A stretch of 64,000 bases of DNA from Bacillota bacterium (GTDB lineage Bacteria > Bacillota > UBA4882 > UBA8346): the NCBI GenBank assembly GCA_023435225.1, contig JAEYRX010000088.1, positions 7,052 through 71,051 of the forward strand, given 5' to 3'. The notes under the pieces are model-generated. The model saw nothing but the letters and a program-made list of their open reading frames with translations, was not told the DNA's origin and did no database searches. Within the stretch, counting starts at the first letter, position 1, and the number at the start of each line of letters is the position of its first letter. Made by a program: the position numbers and the translations under genes. Positions 1-7,020 of the stretch are shown in pieces.

Positions 1-1004
1 CCAATTATCCGGAAAAAAGCTGGCGTTGGTTTTTTATTTTAAAAAACCTTAATTATCTGATAATTATCGGGTTTGTTTTATTGGTGTTACAGCGACCGTT
101 CTGGGTTTGGCTACAACTTTCAATGAAACTCATTCCGGCTTTATTGCTGGAAGACTTGGCTGACCTGTTGTTTTTAGGAGGATATATTTTGTTCAGCCTC
201 AGGCAAATGTATCTAATCGATTATAAAAGAGGCGTCCATTTCGGGAGTTTTCGATCATATATAAAACAATATGCTTATTCCTGGTTATTATTGATCAATA
301 TTTTGGTATTCTTGAGGATGGACTATTATTATCTACCATTAATCCCGGGAAATATTTCGTGGTTGCAACAAACAATAATTGAGATTGTAATGGTAATGGT
401 ATTTGTGGGATTGCAGTTTCTGGTGATCTGGTTCCGGAAGTTAAAGATGGTGAAAGCGTACCCGGAGTTACAGGCTATGGTTAAAGAGATTGCCGGAGCT
501 TTTAAAATCAAAATTAAAAACATCCGGGTTTGGCAGCTGGAGAGGGTTAGTAATGCTTTTTCCACCGGGATCTTCTTGCATAGCATCTTTTTAACCGAAA
601 ACCTGGTAAGAGCGGCGAAACCTGAAGATTTACGGATGATTATCGGCCACGAATGCGCTCATTTTAAACGGCGTCATCTGGAGATAAGGGTTTTATTTAT
701 CGGAGTTATCGTCTATCTGTTGTCGACTTTAGCCGAAGATTACCCGAGAGTTCATTGGCCGGTTTATGCTATATTGGCTCTGCTCTCATTTTTGGGTTAT
801 AAGTTTCTAGCCAGACAGCAAGAACTAAACGCTGATCGCTTGTCTGCCAAAGTCCTTGGCGGTCCTTCCAAAATGGCCGGCGCCTTAATAAGGGTCTTCG
901 GACTTAACTCAGCCCCACTCAAATTCGAATGGTTTGTTGGTCTACTAGCCAGTCATCCGGATATGCAAACCAGGGTTGAACATTTAATGAAAATGCGGAA
1001 TTAG
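1..1004 (+). CDS. M48-family membrane metalloprotease, 5' end cut by window edge
   Basis: Zinc metalloprotease of the HtpX/Ste24-like M48 group. The reading frame is open from base 3 to the TAG at 1002-1004, so the gene starts to the left; the TTG at 81 is not a convincing start because in-frame codons continue upstream. Several hydrophobic segments occupy the first half of the visible protein. The catalytic HECAH (HExxH) lies at bases 648-662, and the third ligand sits in an ELNAD motif about 58 residues later. A SHPDMQTR motif near the C-terminus is also typical of M48. The substrate is probably membrane or exported protein; nothing here shows which. Confidence 0.85.
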   Translation, partial: NYPEKSWRWFFILKNLNYLIIIGFVLLVLQRPFWVWLQLSMKLIPALLLEDLADLLFLGGYILFSLRQMYLIDYKRGVHFGSFRSYIKQYAYSWLLLINILVFLRMDYYYLPLIPGNISWLQQTIIEIVMVMVFVGLQFLVIWFRKLKMVKAYPELQAMVKEIAGAFKIKIKNIRVWQLERVSNAFSTGIFLHSIFLTENLVRAAKPEDLRMIIGHECAHFKRRHLEIRVLFIGVIVYLLSTLAEDYPRVHWPVYAILALLSFLGYKFLARQQELNADRLSAKVLGGPSKMAGALIRVFGLNSAPLKFEWFVGLLASHPDMQTRVEHLMKMRN

Positions 1005-1312
1005 TTATGCCTATATTTAATTCGTTAATCATCACCCAGAGCAGGAGTTAATCTGTAGGCTGATTCAAAACCTCTGGGCTGAAGTAATAAAGAATCTCAA
1101 CCCCGTAAACGGGCTGGGAAGTTCTTTTGGCATAATACAAAATCGAGCCCAACGGTAGTTAAGATGATCCATACAACAGCCTAATGTTATAATATGACGA
1201 AGACGATTATCATCAACCTTGGGCGATGATTTAAGAAATGAATAATATTTTTGAATTATGTTTTTTAATTGTCAATTCTCAATTGTCAATTAAATTATGT
1301 TGGGGGTATAAT
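1005..1312. other. Intergenic stretch with several hairpins, no gene seen
   Basis: No coding frame is convincing here. Between about 1030 and 1130 there are inverted repeats: CCCAGAG pairing with CTCTGGG about 30 nt downstream, then the compact CCCGTAAACGGG. A heptamer repeat follows at 1267-1294. The hairpins could be part of a structured RNA or a decayed repeat; I do not recognise a known RNA family. Confidence 0.35.
1267..1294. repeat. Heptamer microrepeat (AATTGTC-like units)
   Basis: Four consecutive 7-nt units of the AATTNNC type lie just before the ribosome site of the next gene. On the other strand the units read GACAATT/GAGAATT, the same vocabulary as at 33952 and 55754. The ATG at 1238 lies upstream of this repeat and is not a likely start. 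Confidence 0.7.
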
Positions 1313-1930
1313 ATGGAAAAACATATTAAAATTCCGGTTATTCAGTACCTCGCTATTATATATAATATGCTGGAAGCGTTTTTTGTGATTTTATTCGGGA
1401 CTCTGACCAACAGTTATGCTCTTATAGGATTTGGACTTGACAGTATCGGGGAATCATTTACCGGAATGATTATGATCCGGCGAATGAACAGATATGATGA
1501 AGAGACCGTGAAGCTTAAGGAGGTAACTGTCAAACCGAAACCCAATATTTTGTTGGCAATTATCTTTTTTGGTTTTGGTTCTTTTGTGTTTTATCATTCG
1601 GTTAATAACCTTATGCTAGGTCAAGCACCGGCTGTTTCGCCGGCGGGGATGATAATCGCGCTTATTTCTTTTATAATAACTCCGTTGTTGGCTTTTTTAA
1701 GTTATAAGGAGAAAAACAGTTTTTCCAAAGCTTTTATTTCCGGACTGAAAGCAGTCTGGGCTTATCTTTTCCTTTCGTTTAGTTTATTGGTGGTATTGAG
1801 TTTAAATTATTTCTACGGCATCTGGCAGGGAGACCCGCTAATCGGTTTAATAACGGTCATTTATTTATTCCGGAAAAGCCTGGAAGCGCTATTAGGTTGG
1901 GGAACATTTCAGGAGGATAAAATACAATGA
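1313..1930 (+). CDS. Cation-efflux-like membrane protein (CDF transmembrane domain only)
   Basis: Integral membrane protein of 205 residues with about five hydrophobic segments. The stretch SYALIGFGLDSIGESF followed by RRM resembles the second helix of cation diffusion facilitators, where acidic residues bind Zn/Co/Cd/Fe. The usual cytoplasmic C-terminal domain is absent, as in the short 'cation transporter' homologues of Bacillota. I chose the ATG at 1313 because GGGGG lies seven bases upstream; the ATG at 1238 has no ribosome site and would add a tail translated from the heptamer repeat. The stop overlaps the next start by 4 bp (ATGA), so the two genes are translationally coupled. Metal specificity is unknown. 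Confidence 0.7.
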   Translation: MEKHIKIPVIQYLAIIYNMLEAFFVILFGTLTNSYALIGFGLDSIGESFTGMIMIRRMNRYDEETVKLKEVTVKPKPNILLAIIFFGFGSFVFYHSVNNLMLGQAPAVSPAGMIIALISFIITPLLAFLSYKEKNSFSKAFISGLKAVWAYLFLSFSLLVVLSLNYFYGIWQGDPLIGLITVIYLFRKSLEALLGWGTFQEDKIQ

Positions 1931-2424
1931 GCAATATCGAATTTTTACCGGTTACCGATGACCAGATTTCAGCAATATTAAGTATCTATAATTACTATGT
2001 TTTAAACTCCACGGCTACTTTTCATAAACACCCGCTCTCCCGGGGGGAGATGAAAGCGATTTTATTTTCGGAGAACCCCCGGTATCCGTCATATGTTATT
2101 TATGATGATGGTAATATAGTCGGTTATTGTTTGTTAAAACGGTTTCATGTCCGGGAAGCCTATGACGGCACCGGAGAGGTCACTGTTTATTTAAATCCGG
2201 CCAATGTGCGCCAGGGGTTAGGCGGGCTAGCGGTGGATTTTTTGGAAGAGTTTGCGGTTAAGAATGATTTTCATACGCTAATTGCGATAATTTGTGCGGA
2301 AAACGAGGGTAGTATTAAGATGTTTGCAAAAAAGGGTTATGAGAAATGCGGGCATTTTCGCGAGGTTGGGAAGAAGTTCGGAAGGTTGTTGGATGTGGTG
2401 TATTATCAGAAGATCTTAGAATAA
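1927..2424 (+). CDS. GNAT acetyltransferase, phosphinothricin acetyltransferase-like
   Basis: 165-residue GNAT-fold enzyme that should transfer an acetyl group from acetyl-CoA to an amine. The order of motifs fits the PAT/YncA subgroup: an N-terminal SIYNYYV segment, a central beta strand GTGEVTVYLNP, the CoA-binding loop RQGLGGLAVDF, then AENEGSIKMFAKKGYE. Members acetylate phosphinothricin, methionine sulfone or other amino-acid-like compounds; the substrate here is not readable. It overlaps the CDF-like gene by 4 bp and is followed by a strong bidirectional terminator, so the two form a short operon. Confidence 0.85.
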   Translation: MSNIEFLPVTDDQISAILSIYNYYVLNSTATFHKHPLSRGEMKAILFSENPRYPSYVIYDDGNIVGYCLLKRFHVREAYDGTGEVTVYLNPANVRQGLGGLAVDFLEEFAVKNDFHTLIAIICAENEGSIKMFAKKGYEKCGHFREVGKKFGRLLDVVYYQKILE

Positions 2425-2467
2425 GATTAATGGAGTTTGAAAAATTTTTACAGATCTGCATTATCGA

Positions 2468-2508
2468 AAAATACCGCCTGAGCGCTTTCTTGCGTTAGGC
2501 GGTATTTT
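2468..2508. terminator. Bidirectional intrinsic terminator
   Basis: A perfect 12-bp stem (AAAATACCGCCT / AGGCGGTATTTT, 2468-2479 with 2497-2508) closes a 17-nt loop. A runs on one side and T runs on the other let it end transcription from the plus-strand acetyltransferase gene and the minus-strand gene that stops at 2620. Confidence 0.9.
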
Positions 2509-2619
2509 CATCTTGATATCAGAATGGTTGTAAACCCAAATTTTTATACTTCCTATTATGTTAATACTATCACCGATAAATTGGAATTTGTAGCTTATCC
2601 TTATACCACTAAAGGAAAC

Positions 2620-3255
2620 TCACTGTATAATAGAATGGCTGTGAATATAAAATTCCTCCTGACTTGGCTGGAATTTCTTCTCCATTTTTTCCAGACTCTC
2701 ATCAAAGCGCCCGGCTTCTTGTTCGTCTATCATCATCACAGGGCTGTCATAGTAAACCCATTTCCTTCCGTCCAAAGCTTCCGGTTTCAGTTCTTTTACC
2801 ATCATTGCTGCTGGGTATGTTCCATTCTCAAGACAGATATTGTACTTTTTACAGCTCTTAAAGCCACGGCTTACATAATTGTTTGGGTTTCCAAATATGA
2901 CAATCACATCATAGCCAAGTGCAACCGCTTGTTCAAAAGAATGCTCCATAAGCATTTTCCCGTAACCCATTCTTTGGTATTCCGGCAAAATGCAAGTCGG
3001 ACCGAAGGTAAGGATTTCTTTTTCTGTCCCAGACTCATCAACCAGTTTTGCTTTTGTGTACATGATATTCCCGATGATCTGATTATCAACTTCAATCACC
3101 AGATCCAACTCCGGCAGAAAGTCTTGGTGGGATCGCATAACATGAACTAAATAGTGTTCATTGCACCCCGGAATATATAAATTCCAAAAAGCTTTCCTGG
3201 TGATTTCTTCTACTCTCTCATAATCTGTTTCTTCTTCATTCCTAATCTTAATCAT
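2620..3255 (-). CDS. GNAT acetyltransferase (YhbS-like)
   Basis: 211-residue N-acetyltransferase of the COG3153 type. The N-terminus MIKIRNEEETDYERVEEI is a standard GNAT start, and the CoA pyrophosphate loop is EYQRMGYGKML, preceded by the beta-4 strand LTFGPTCILP. The C-terminal third is longer than in minimal GNATs. A GGGGG ribosome site lies just upstream of the ATG. It begins 20 bp after the RsgA-like gene ends and so is the second gene of that operon, sharing the attenuator-like leader. Substrate unknown; possibly a resistance or ribosome-related acetylation given its partner, which is inference only. Confidence 0.85.
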   Translation of the reverse strand: MIKIRNEEETDYERVEEITRKAFWNLYIPGCNEHYLVHVMRSHQDFLPELDLVIEVDNQIIGNIMYTKAKLVDESGTEKEILTFGPTCILPEYQRMGYGKMLMEHSFEQAVALGYDVIVIFGNPNNYVSRGFKSCKKYNICLENGTYPAAMMVKELKPEALDGRKWVYYDSPVMMIDEQEAGRFDESLEKMEKKFQPSQEEFYIHSHSIIQ

Positions 3256-3275
3256 TTACAATCCCCCTTTCGTAT

Positions 3276-4352
3276 TTATCTACTGTTCTTGCCTTTAATA
3301 TGCTTCTTCAATTGTTTCATTTCACTTTTGCCGCCGAACATTCTGTTGATTTTCTCATTTTCAAGCTGGCGGGCATTTAATCCGGCGTAGGATATTTCCC
3401 GTTGCAATTTTAGATAACTCTCAAACCGTTTTTCAGACAGCGTTCCATCTTCGATTGCTTCTCTAATGGCACAACCCGGCTCTGTTCCGTGAGAACAGTC
3501 GCCAAATTTACACCGGGTAGCGATTTCTTCAATATCCTCAAAGGTTTTTGACAGGTTTCCTGTATAAATCTGCAATTCCCGCATACCGGGCGTGTCTATG
3601 ACAATCCCTCCGTTTGGTAAACGCAATAGTTGGCGGTGGGTTGTCGTATGTCTGCCCTTATCATCATCTTCCCGTATGACTTTTGTTGCAAGCAAGTCCT
3701 GCCCCATAAGACGGTTAATAAGCGTGGACTTGCCAACTCCCGATGAACCGACAAACGCAATTGTCTTTCCTGGACCGACATAAGCATTAATTGCTTCATA
3801 CCCATCCCCATTTTCAGAAGAACAAGAGATAACATCAACGCCCATGCTTACGGAGTAAACTTCGCCCAGTTTCTGTGGCAAATCAATACACAAATCGGAT
3901 TTTGTCAGGACGATAACCGGGGTCGCCATACTTTCCCAGGCGATTGTTAAATATCGTTCCATTCGTCGTATATTAAAATCCGCATTGAGCGACATGCAAA
4001 TGAAGATAGTGTCAATATTGGCCGCAATAACCTGTCCGGCATTTTTCGCACCGGCAGCTTGCCGCGCTAAAACGCTTTTACGGCGCAGGATATGATGAAT
4101 GACTGCGTTGCCGGTGCTTCCGTCCACTCGGTCAATCATCACCCAATCCCCAACGGCGGGGAAGCTGGTTTGAGCGTTTGCGTGGTAAGCAAATTTACCC
4201 GAAACACTTGCATCTATTTCTCCGGATTCACTCACTACTTTATATAGGTCGCGGTGTTGCTCGGTAACTCTGGCGATAAACAGGCCATTATATAAGGTTG
4301 CCTCCTGTTCAAAACGTTCGTCTAGTCCGTAGTTTTTTAAATTGATATTCAA
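3276..4352 (-). CDS. rsgA: Ribosome small-subunit GTPase RsgA (YjeQ/YloQ family)
   Basis: 358-residue circularly permuted GTPase that checks late 30S assembly. Order of parts: N-terminal OB-fold, G4 motif TKSD (about residues 150-153), G1 GSSGVGKST (about 202-210), G3 DTPG (about 253-256), then the zinc knuckle C281-C286-H288-C294. I chose the TTG at 4352 because GAAAGGA precedes it; the GTG at 4427 would start inside the terminator hairpin of the leader. The C-terminus is basic. A 20-bp gap to the GNAT gene makes an operon. The long leader with a mini-ORF and terminator is unusual for rsgA and suggests an accessory copy induced by translation stress. Confidence 0.9.
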   Translation of the reverse strand: MNINLKNYGLDERFEQEATLYNGLFIARVTEQHRDLYKVVSESGEIDASVSGKFAYHANAQTSFPAVGDWVMIDRVDGSTGNAVIHHILRRKSVLARQAAGAKNAGQVIAANIDTIFICMSLNADFNIRRMERYLTIAWESMATPVIVLTKSDLCIDLPQKLGEVYSVSMGVDVISCSSENGDGYEAINAYVGPGKTIAFVGSSGVGKSTLINRLMGQDLLATKVIREDDDKGRHTTTHRQLLRLPNGGIVIDTPGMRELQIYTGNLSKTFEDIEEIATRCKFGDCSHGTEPGCAIREAIEDGTLSEKRFESYLKLQREISYAGLNARQLENEKINRMFGGKSEMKQLKKHIKGKNSR

Positions 4353-4405
4353 TGGGTTCAAATCCTTTCGCAAAGTAATATGCGTACCAAATAGCCTTGC
4401 GACAA

Positions 4406-4433
4406 CAAAAAAAGCGCAGTTACCCACTGCGCT
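4406..4433 (-). terminator. Attenuator-type terminator in rsgA leader
   Basis: On the minus strand an 8-bp perfect stem (AGCGCAGT / ACTGCGCT) with loop GGGTA is followed by seven T. It lies about 55 bp upstream of the chosen rsgA start and downstream of the promoter, so it must be read through for rsgA to be made. A weaker hairpin, GAAGTGTT with AACACCTTC, lies just before it. Confidence 0.8.
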
Positions 4434-4491
4434 GTAAAAACAAACAAAAGAAGGTGTTAAGCAAACACTTCTCCGTCATTCCGTAAGGCAT
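4420..4491 (-). CDS. Possible 23-codon leader ORF ending inside attenuator
   Basis: An ATG at 4491 opens 23 codons (MPYGMTEKCLLN...) and the TAA stop falls in the loop of the terminator hairpin. No convincing ribosome site precedes it, so translation is doubtful. The position of its stop relative to the terminator is what one expects of a regulatory leader. Confidence 0.3.
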   Translation of the reverse strand: MPYGMTEKCLLNTFFCLFLQRSG

Positions 4492-4547
4492 TTGGGCACA
4501 CAAAATAAGCAGGTCAAAATCCCGCCTCTGTGATACAAATAATTACC

Positions 4548-4565
4548 TTATCGGACGACCGACAT
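4548..4565 (-). CDS. Five-codon leader peptide MSVVR upstream of rsgA
   Basis: ATG TCG GTC GTC CGA TAA lies on the minus strand, preceded at good spacing by AAAGAGGTG. It begins about 20-25 nt after the predicted transcription start. Very short ORFs of this kind, followed by a terminator, sense ribosome stalling by antibiotics upstream of several ABC-F and methyltransferase resistance genes of Bacillota. The role here is inferred from layout. Confidence 0.5.
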   Translation of the reverse strand: MSVVR

Positions 4566-4594
4566 CAATACACCTCTTTCTTATAATTAAATAT

Positions 4595-4623
4595 AGATTA
4601 ACACCATTTCAGAAAATTGTCAA
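4595..4623 (-). promoter_or_regulatory. Sigma-A promoter of rsgA leader
   Basis: TTGACA (4618-4623, minus strand), a 17-bp spacer and TAATCT (4595-4600). The -35 is perfect and the -10 weak. Predicted transcription starts near 4588, giving a leader of about 235 nt before rsgA. Confidence 0.65.
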
Positions 4624-4625
4624 AT

Positions 4626-4745
4626 AGGGGCAACGACCATTCACAGAGCTCTAAAATCTTGTCTTCCGCGAAGCTACGATTATCAAACTGGCAGAATCTT
4701 TCTAGCTATATTCACTACGGAGCATGGTGGTCGTCCCTTTCAGGG
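4626..4745. repeat. Imperfect inverted element related to the one near 41250
   Basis: An AGGGGCAACGACCAT-like arm and an ATGGTGGTCGTCCCT arm flank about 80 bp. The right half contains TCACTACGGAGCATGGTGGT, nearly the same as TCACTACGGAGGATGGTGGT at 41257-41276. I read both as copies of a dispersed intergenic element. No gene is seen from 4624 to 4865. Confidence 0.4.
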
Positions 4746-4865
4746 ACAGAGGGTCTGATTTTGGGCTTATTTTTTATCATCAACAATTTTTTTTAGAAAC
4801 ATTATTAACCGGATAGTTCATAAGCTTTTCGACTTTTATCTTTTTTGCGTTTTGATTGTTTTCCA

Positions 4866-5054
4866 TGCGGTTCTATAAATATTTTGTGCGGTTTAACGAT
4901 CATCTCGTGCGGTTTGATCATTTTTTTGAGCGTTGCTATCATTATTTCAAGCGTTTTTATGATTCTCCCGGGCGGTGGAACGATTCTTCCATGCGTTTTA
5001 ATCATTCTGTCGTGCGGTTCAATGATTATCTCAAGGGGTGGAATGAATTTTTTG
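4866..5054. repeat. 21-nt tandem array, nine units
   Basis: Nine consecutive units of exactly 21 nt with consensus close to TGCGGTTCAATGATTATCTCG. Units differ at many bases but no indel breaks the period. Because 21 is a multiple of 3, every frame crossing it gives a heptad-repeat peptide (RFNDHLV/RFDHFFE-like on plus, KMIKPHE/MIVKPHK-like on minus). No ribosome site supports either frame. Confidence 0.85.
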
Positions 5055-5229
5055 CAGGGCGGATCGCTTTCTTGATGTGGGGGAATCTTATAAATTATGT
5101 TAAAAATTTTGAATGAGAGATAAGTTGAAGGAATGAAGTTAATAACAGCAGAATTTGATGGACCATGTTAATCCCGAAAACGACGAAGGTTGGTTGTTAA
5201 TTTAGCACTGAAATAAAATACTTACAGAA

Positions 5230-5442
5230 TTATTTTTTATTTGAGAGTCCAAGTAGATAATCAGTGGTAACGCCGAAATATTTTGTTATCTTTATTAAGG
5301 TCTCATAATCTGGATTTCTAAGTCCACTTTCATAATTAGCTATAGATGATTTACCGCTAAAGCCCAGTTCTGAAGCTAGAGCCTCTTGGGTTATGCCTTT
5401 CTCCTCTCTCAATTCTTTCAATTTTTTTGCTAAAATCTCCAT
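5230..5442 (-). CDS. XRE-family helix-turn-helix regulator
   Basis: 70-residue Cro/CI-type DNA-binding protein that is almost entirely the HTH_3 domain. The recognition region is TQEALASELGFSGKSSIANYESG, followed by the usual DYETLIKITKYFGVTTDYLLG tail. GGGAGGA precedes the ATG by six bases. No dimerisation or metabolite domain is present, as in small regulators of toxin-antitoxin or mobile modules. The PIN-domain remnant on the opposite strand just upstream makes a former toxin-antitoxin pairing possible but unproven. Confidence 0.9.
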   Translation of the reverse strand: MEILAKKLKELREEKGITQEALASELGFSGKSSIANYESGLRNPDYETLIKITKYFGVTTDYLLGLSNKK

Positions 5443-5514
5443 TTTTGTTCCTCCCTAAACTTGAATTATATCATAATTGGTATTGACAGAGGGGAAGAGA
5501 AGAATATTGTGTAA

Positions 5515-5742
5515 GCGGCGGCTTGCATAACTAATGATAAAAAACTACGACGGGAATGTCAAAATGAGGGAGTTAAAACCCTATGGGGTCTTGAGACATT
5601 AGTATTGTTAGCTGAAAAGTCAGTACTTCCCAAAAAAGAAGCAAAACAAATTGCAAGAAATATCATCATTCCCCTCTCCCAAACCATTAATTATACAGGT
5701 TTTCAAGGGAGAGGGGAAAGCCCCGGAGTTTCAAATAATTAA
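5515..5742 (+). pseudogene. C-terminal remnant of a PIN-domain (DUF3368-like) protein
   Basis: An open frame without any start codon follows an in-frame TAA and runs 75 codons. It reads ITNDKKLRRECQNEGVKTLW then GLETLVLLAEKSVLPKKEA, the pattern of a PIN nuclease C-terminal half (acidic D in a 'DDKxxR' strand, then the G-LVLLxxA-KGLLPK helix pair). The N-terminal half with the first catalytic acids is gone. An inverted repeat (TTCCCCTCTCCC / GGGAGAGGGGAA, 5669-5680 and 5707-5718) lies within its distal part. Confidence 0.6.
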
Positions 5743-5776
5743 AATGTGACTCAAAGGGGTGAGCTTTTTATTGCCC

Positions 5777-6682
5777 TCAATTAAACCCCTCACCAATAAC
5801 CTCAATACTCGGGGTGACATACATGAAGCTGTTATCCTTCAAAGACTTCGTATATTCCTTCAATTTAACCAGCTCGGATTCGGAGATTATCGTTTTTAAC
5901 ATTGTCTTTTCAGTAGCGCTGTAAGTCCCGATACAGGGCACAAAAGTTACTCCCCGCTTTAACTCATTATGAATATACTCCCGGATCGGCTGATAATTCT
6001 CGGAAATGATGTTTACACTGTAGTTCCGGTTAGTTCCCAAGATCACATAATCGGTTACTTTTCCGCCAATATAAATACTTATTAGGGAATAAATGATGTA
6101 GGTTATATTTCCATAGATGATCGACGAAAAAACAATTACGGAATTGAGGATCATAAAGAAATTACCGATACTTATTCCTTTCTTCGCTTTTAAATAAAGG
6201 GCTACAATCGCTTCAGGCCCGTTGGAAAGCCCTTGCCGCAAAATAATCCCCGTGGCCAACCCGCCTAATACTCCGGCAACCACCGTGGCGATTACGGAAT
6301 CCGTCTTAAAAGCCGGCACGTATTTTTGAAATATCCCGATTAGGGCCGTAAATAAAAAGAAACAAAAACTGGCGTAAAAAACCTGCTTCCGGTCATACTT
6401 GATAATTGACCAGACAACAATGGGCGTAGCCATGATCAATAATAACAATTGAATATTCAATCCGCTGACATGGTTAATAACGGTGGCCAGCCCTCCTAAT
6501 CCCGCTGCTGTTAGGTTATTTGGTATAAGGACCCGGCTAAAAACATATGTCCCTAAGGCAGTACCGGTAACCATAGCTAAAAAAAACCGTAGTTCTTTCA
6601 AAATCTTACTCTTCAGATTCAAATCGATGACATTTCCTTTTAAATTGGTATTCGGTTGAATAGATTTGTTGGAGTTTCCCAT
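5777..6682 (-). CDS. YitT-family membrane protein (DUF161 + DUF2179)
   Basis: 301-residue protein with about five transmembrane segments (roughly residues 30-220) followed by a soluble DUF2179 domain of about 80 residues ending in VTPSIEVIGEG. The internal LGTNRNYSVNIISENYQPI region marks the start of the cytosolic domain. I chose the ATG at 6682 because AGAGGTGA lies seven bases upstream; the more distal ATG at 6739 lacks a site. YitT proteins are common in Bacillota, often in several paralogues, and their transport substrate is not established. It is divergent from the NapH-like gene, with a 338-bp space between. Confidence 0.85.
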   Translation of the reverse strand: MGNSNKSIQPNTNLKGNVIDLNLKSKILKELRFFLAMVTGTALGTYVFSRVLIPNNLTAAGLGGLATVINHVSGLNIQLLLLIMATPIVVWSIIKYDRKQVFYASFCFFLFTALIGIFQKYVPAFKTDSVIATVVAGVLGGLATGIILRQGLSNGPEAIVALYLKAKKGISIGNFFMILNSVIVFSSIIYGNITYIIYSLISIYIGGKVTDYVILGTNRNYSVNIISENYQPIREYIHNELKRGVTFVPCIGTYSATEKTMLKTIISESELVKLKEYTKSLKDNSFMYVTPSIEVIGEGFN

Positions 6683-6882
6683 AAATTGTTCACCTCTGGT
6701 TCTTGATACCTCTCTAATTTTAAAATACATATAATACATCGTAAAATTTCGCTTTTTTATTTAGGGATAGATTAACATTGTTAGCTAATTAAAAAATTTT
6801 TTGCTTTGATGTTAAGTTAACACTGATAAAAGGATTACCCCCGGACGCCGTATATTAACATTAACAGGAGGAAGGTTGCTAG

Positions 6883-6912
6883 ATGTTAAGGGCTAACATC
6901 CTTCAAAAGTAG
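6883..6912 (+). CDS. Nine-codon leader peptide MLRANILQK before attenuator
   Basis: AGGAGGA lies ten bases before ATG TTA AGG GCT AAC ATC CTT CAA AAG TAG. The stop codon sits within the rising arm of the next terminator, so a ribosome reaching it would cover the stem. This is the geometry of a translation-coupled attenuator for the NapH-like gene 108 bp downstream. Confidence 0.5.
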   Translation: MLRANILQK

Positions 6913-6938
6913 GAGCCAAGGCTCCCACTTTTTCTTTT
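6908..6938 (+). terminator. Attenuator terminator upstream of NapH-like gene
   Basis: Ten-base arms AGTAGGAGCC / GGCTCCCACT with one mismatch, followed by TTTTCTTTT. It lies in the 5' leader of the gene at 7021 and overlaps the stop of the leader peptide. Confidence 0.75.
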
Positions 6939-7020
6939 AAAAATACTCTTGGCAAATGATGTTTTTATTAAAATCATATCTTATAATATAAATGATAATC
7001 TAAAAGGAAGGTGATTATTT

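Larger units (their letters stand above)
6683..7020. promoter_or_regulatory. Divergent regulatory region with repeated TTAACA motifs
   Basis: Between the yitT and NapH-like starts, short motifs recur: TTAACATTGTTAGC, GATGTTAAGTTAACA, ATTAACATTAACAGG and GATGTTAAGGGCTAACATC. The last forms a hairpin inside the leader ORF described next. A regulator binding a TTAACA dyad is plausible; none is identified. Confidence 0.4.

Noticed and set aside
1238..1312. Upstream ATG for the CDF-like gene
   Set aside because: The added residues translate the heptamer repeat and no ribosome site precedes 1238.
2524..3150. 208-codon plus-strand frame
   Set aside because: Antisense shadow of the acetyltransferase gene, which has GNAT motifs and a proper ribosome site.
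4353..4427. GTG start for rsgA at 4427
   Set aside because: It would begin inside the terminator hairpin of the leader and lacks a ribosome site; the TTG at 4352 has GAAAGGA upstream.
4866..5054. Possible CRISPR array
   Set aside because: Units are contiguous with no spacers, diverge strongly and no cas gene is near.
4805..5116. Open frames of 66-86 codons across the 21-nt array on both strands
   Set aside because: They are a by-product of a period divisible by three; there is no ribosome site and the coding pattern is equal on both strands.
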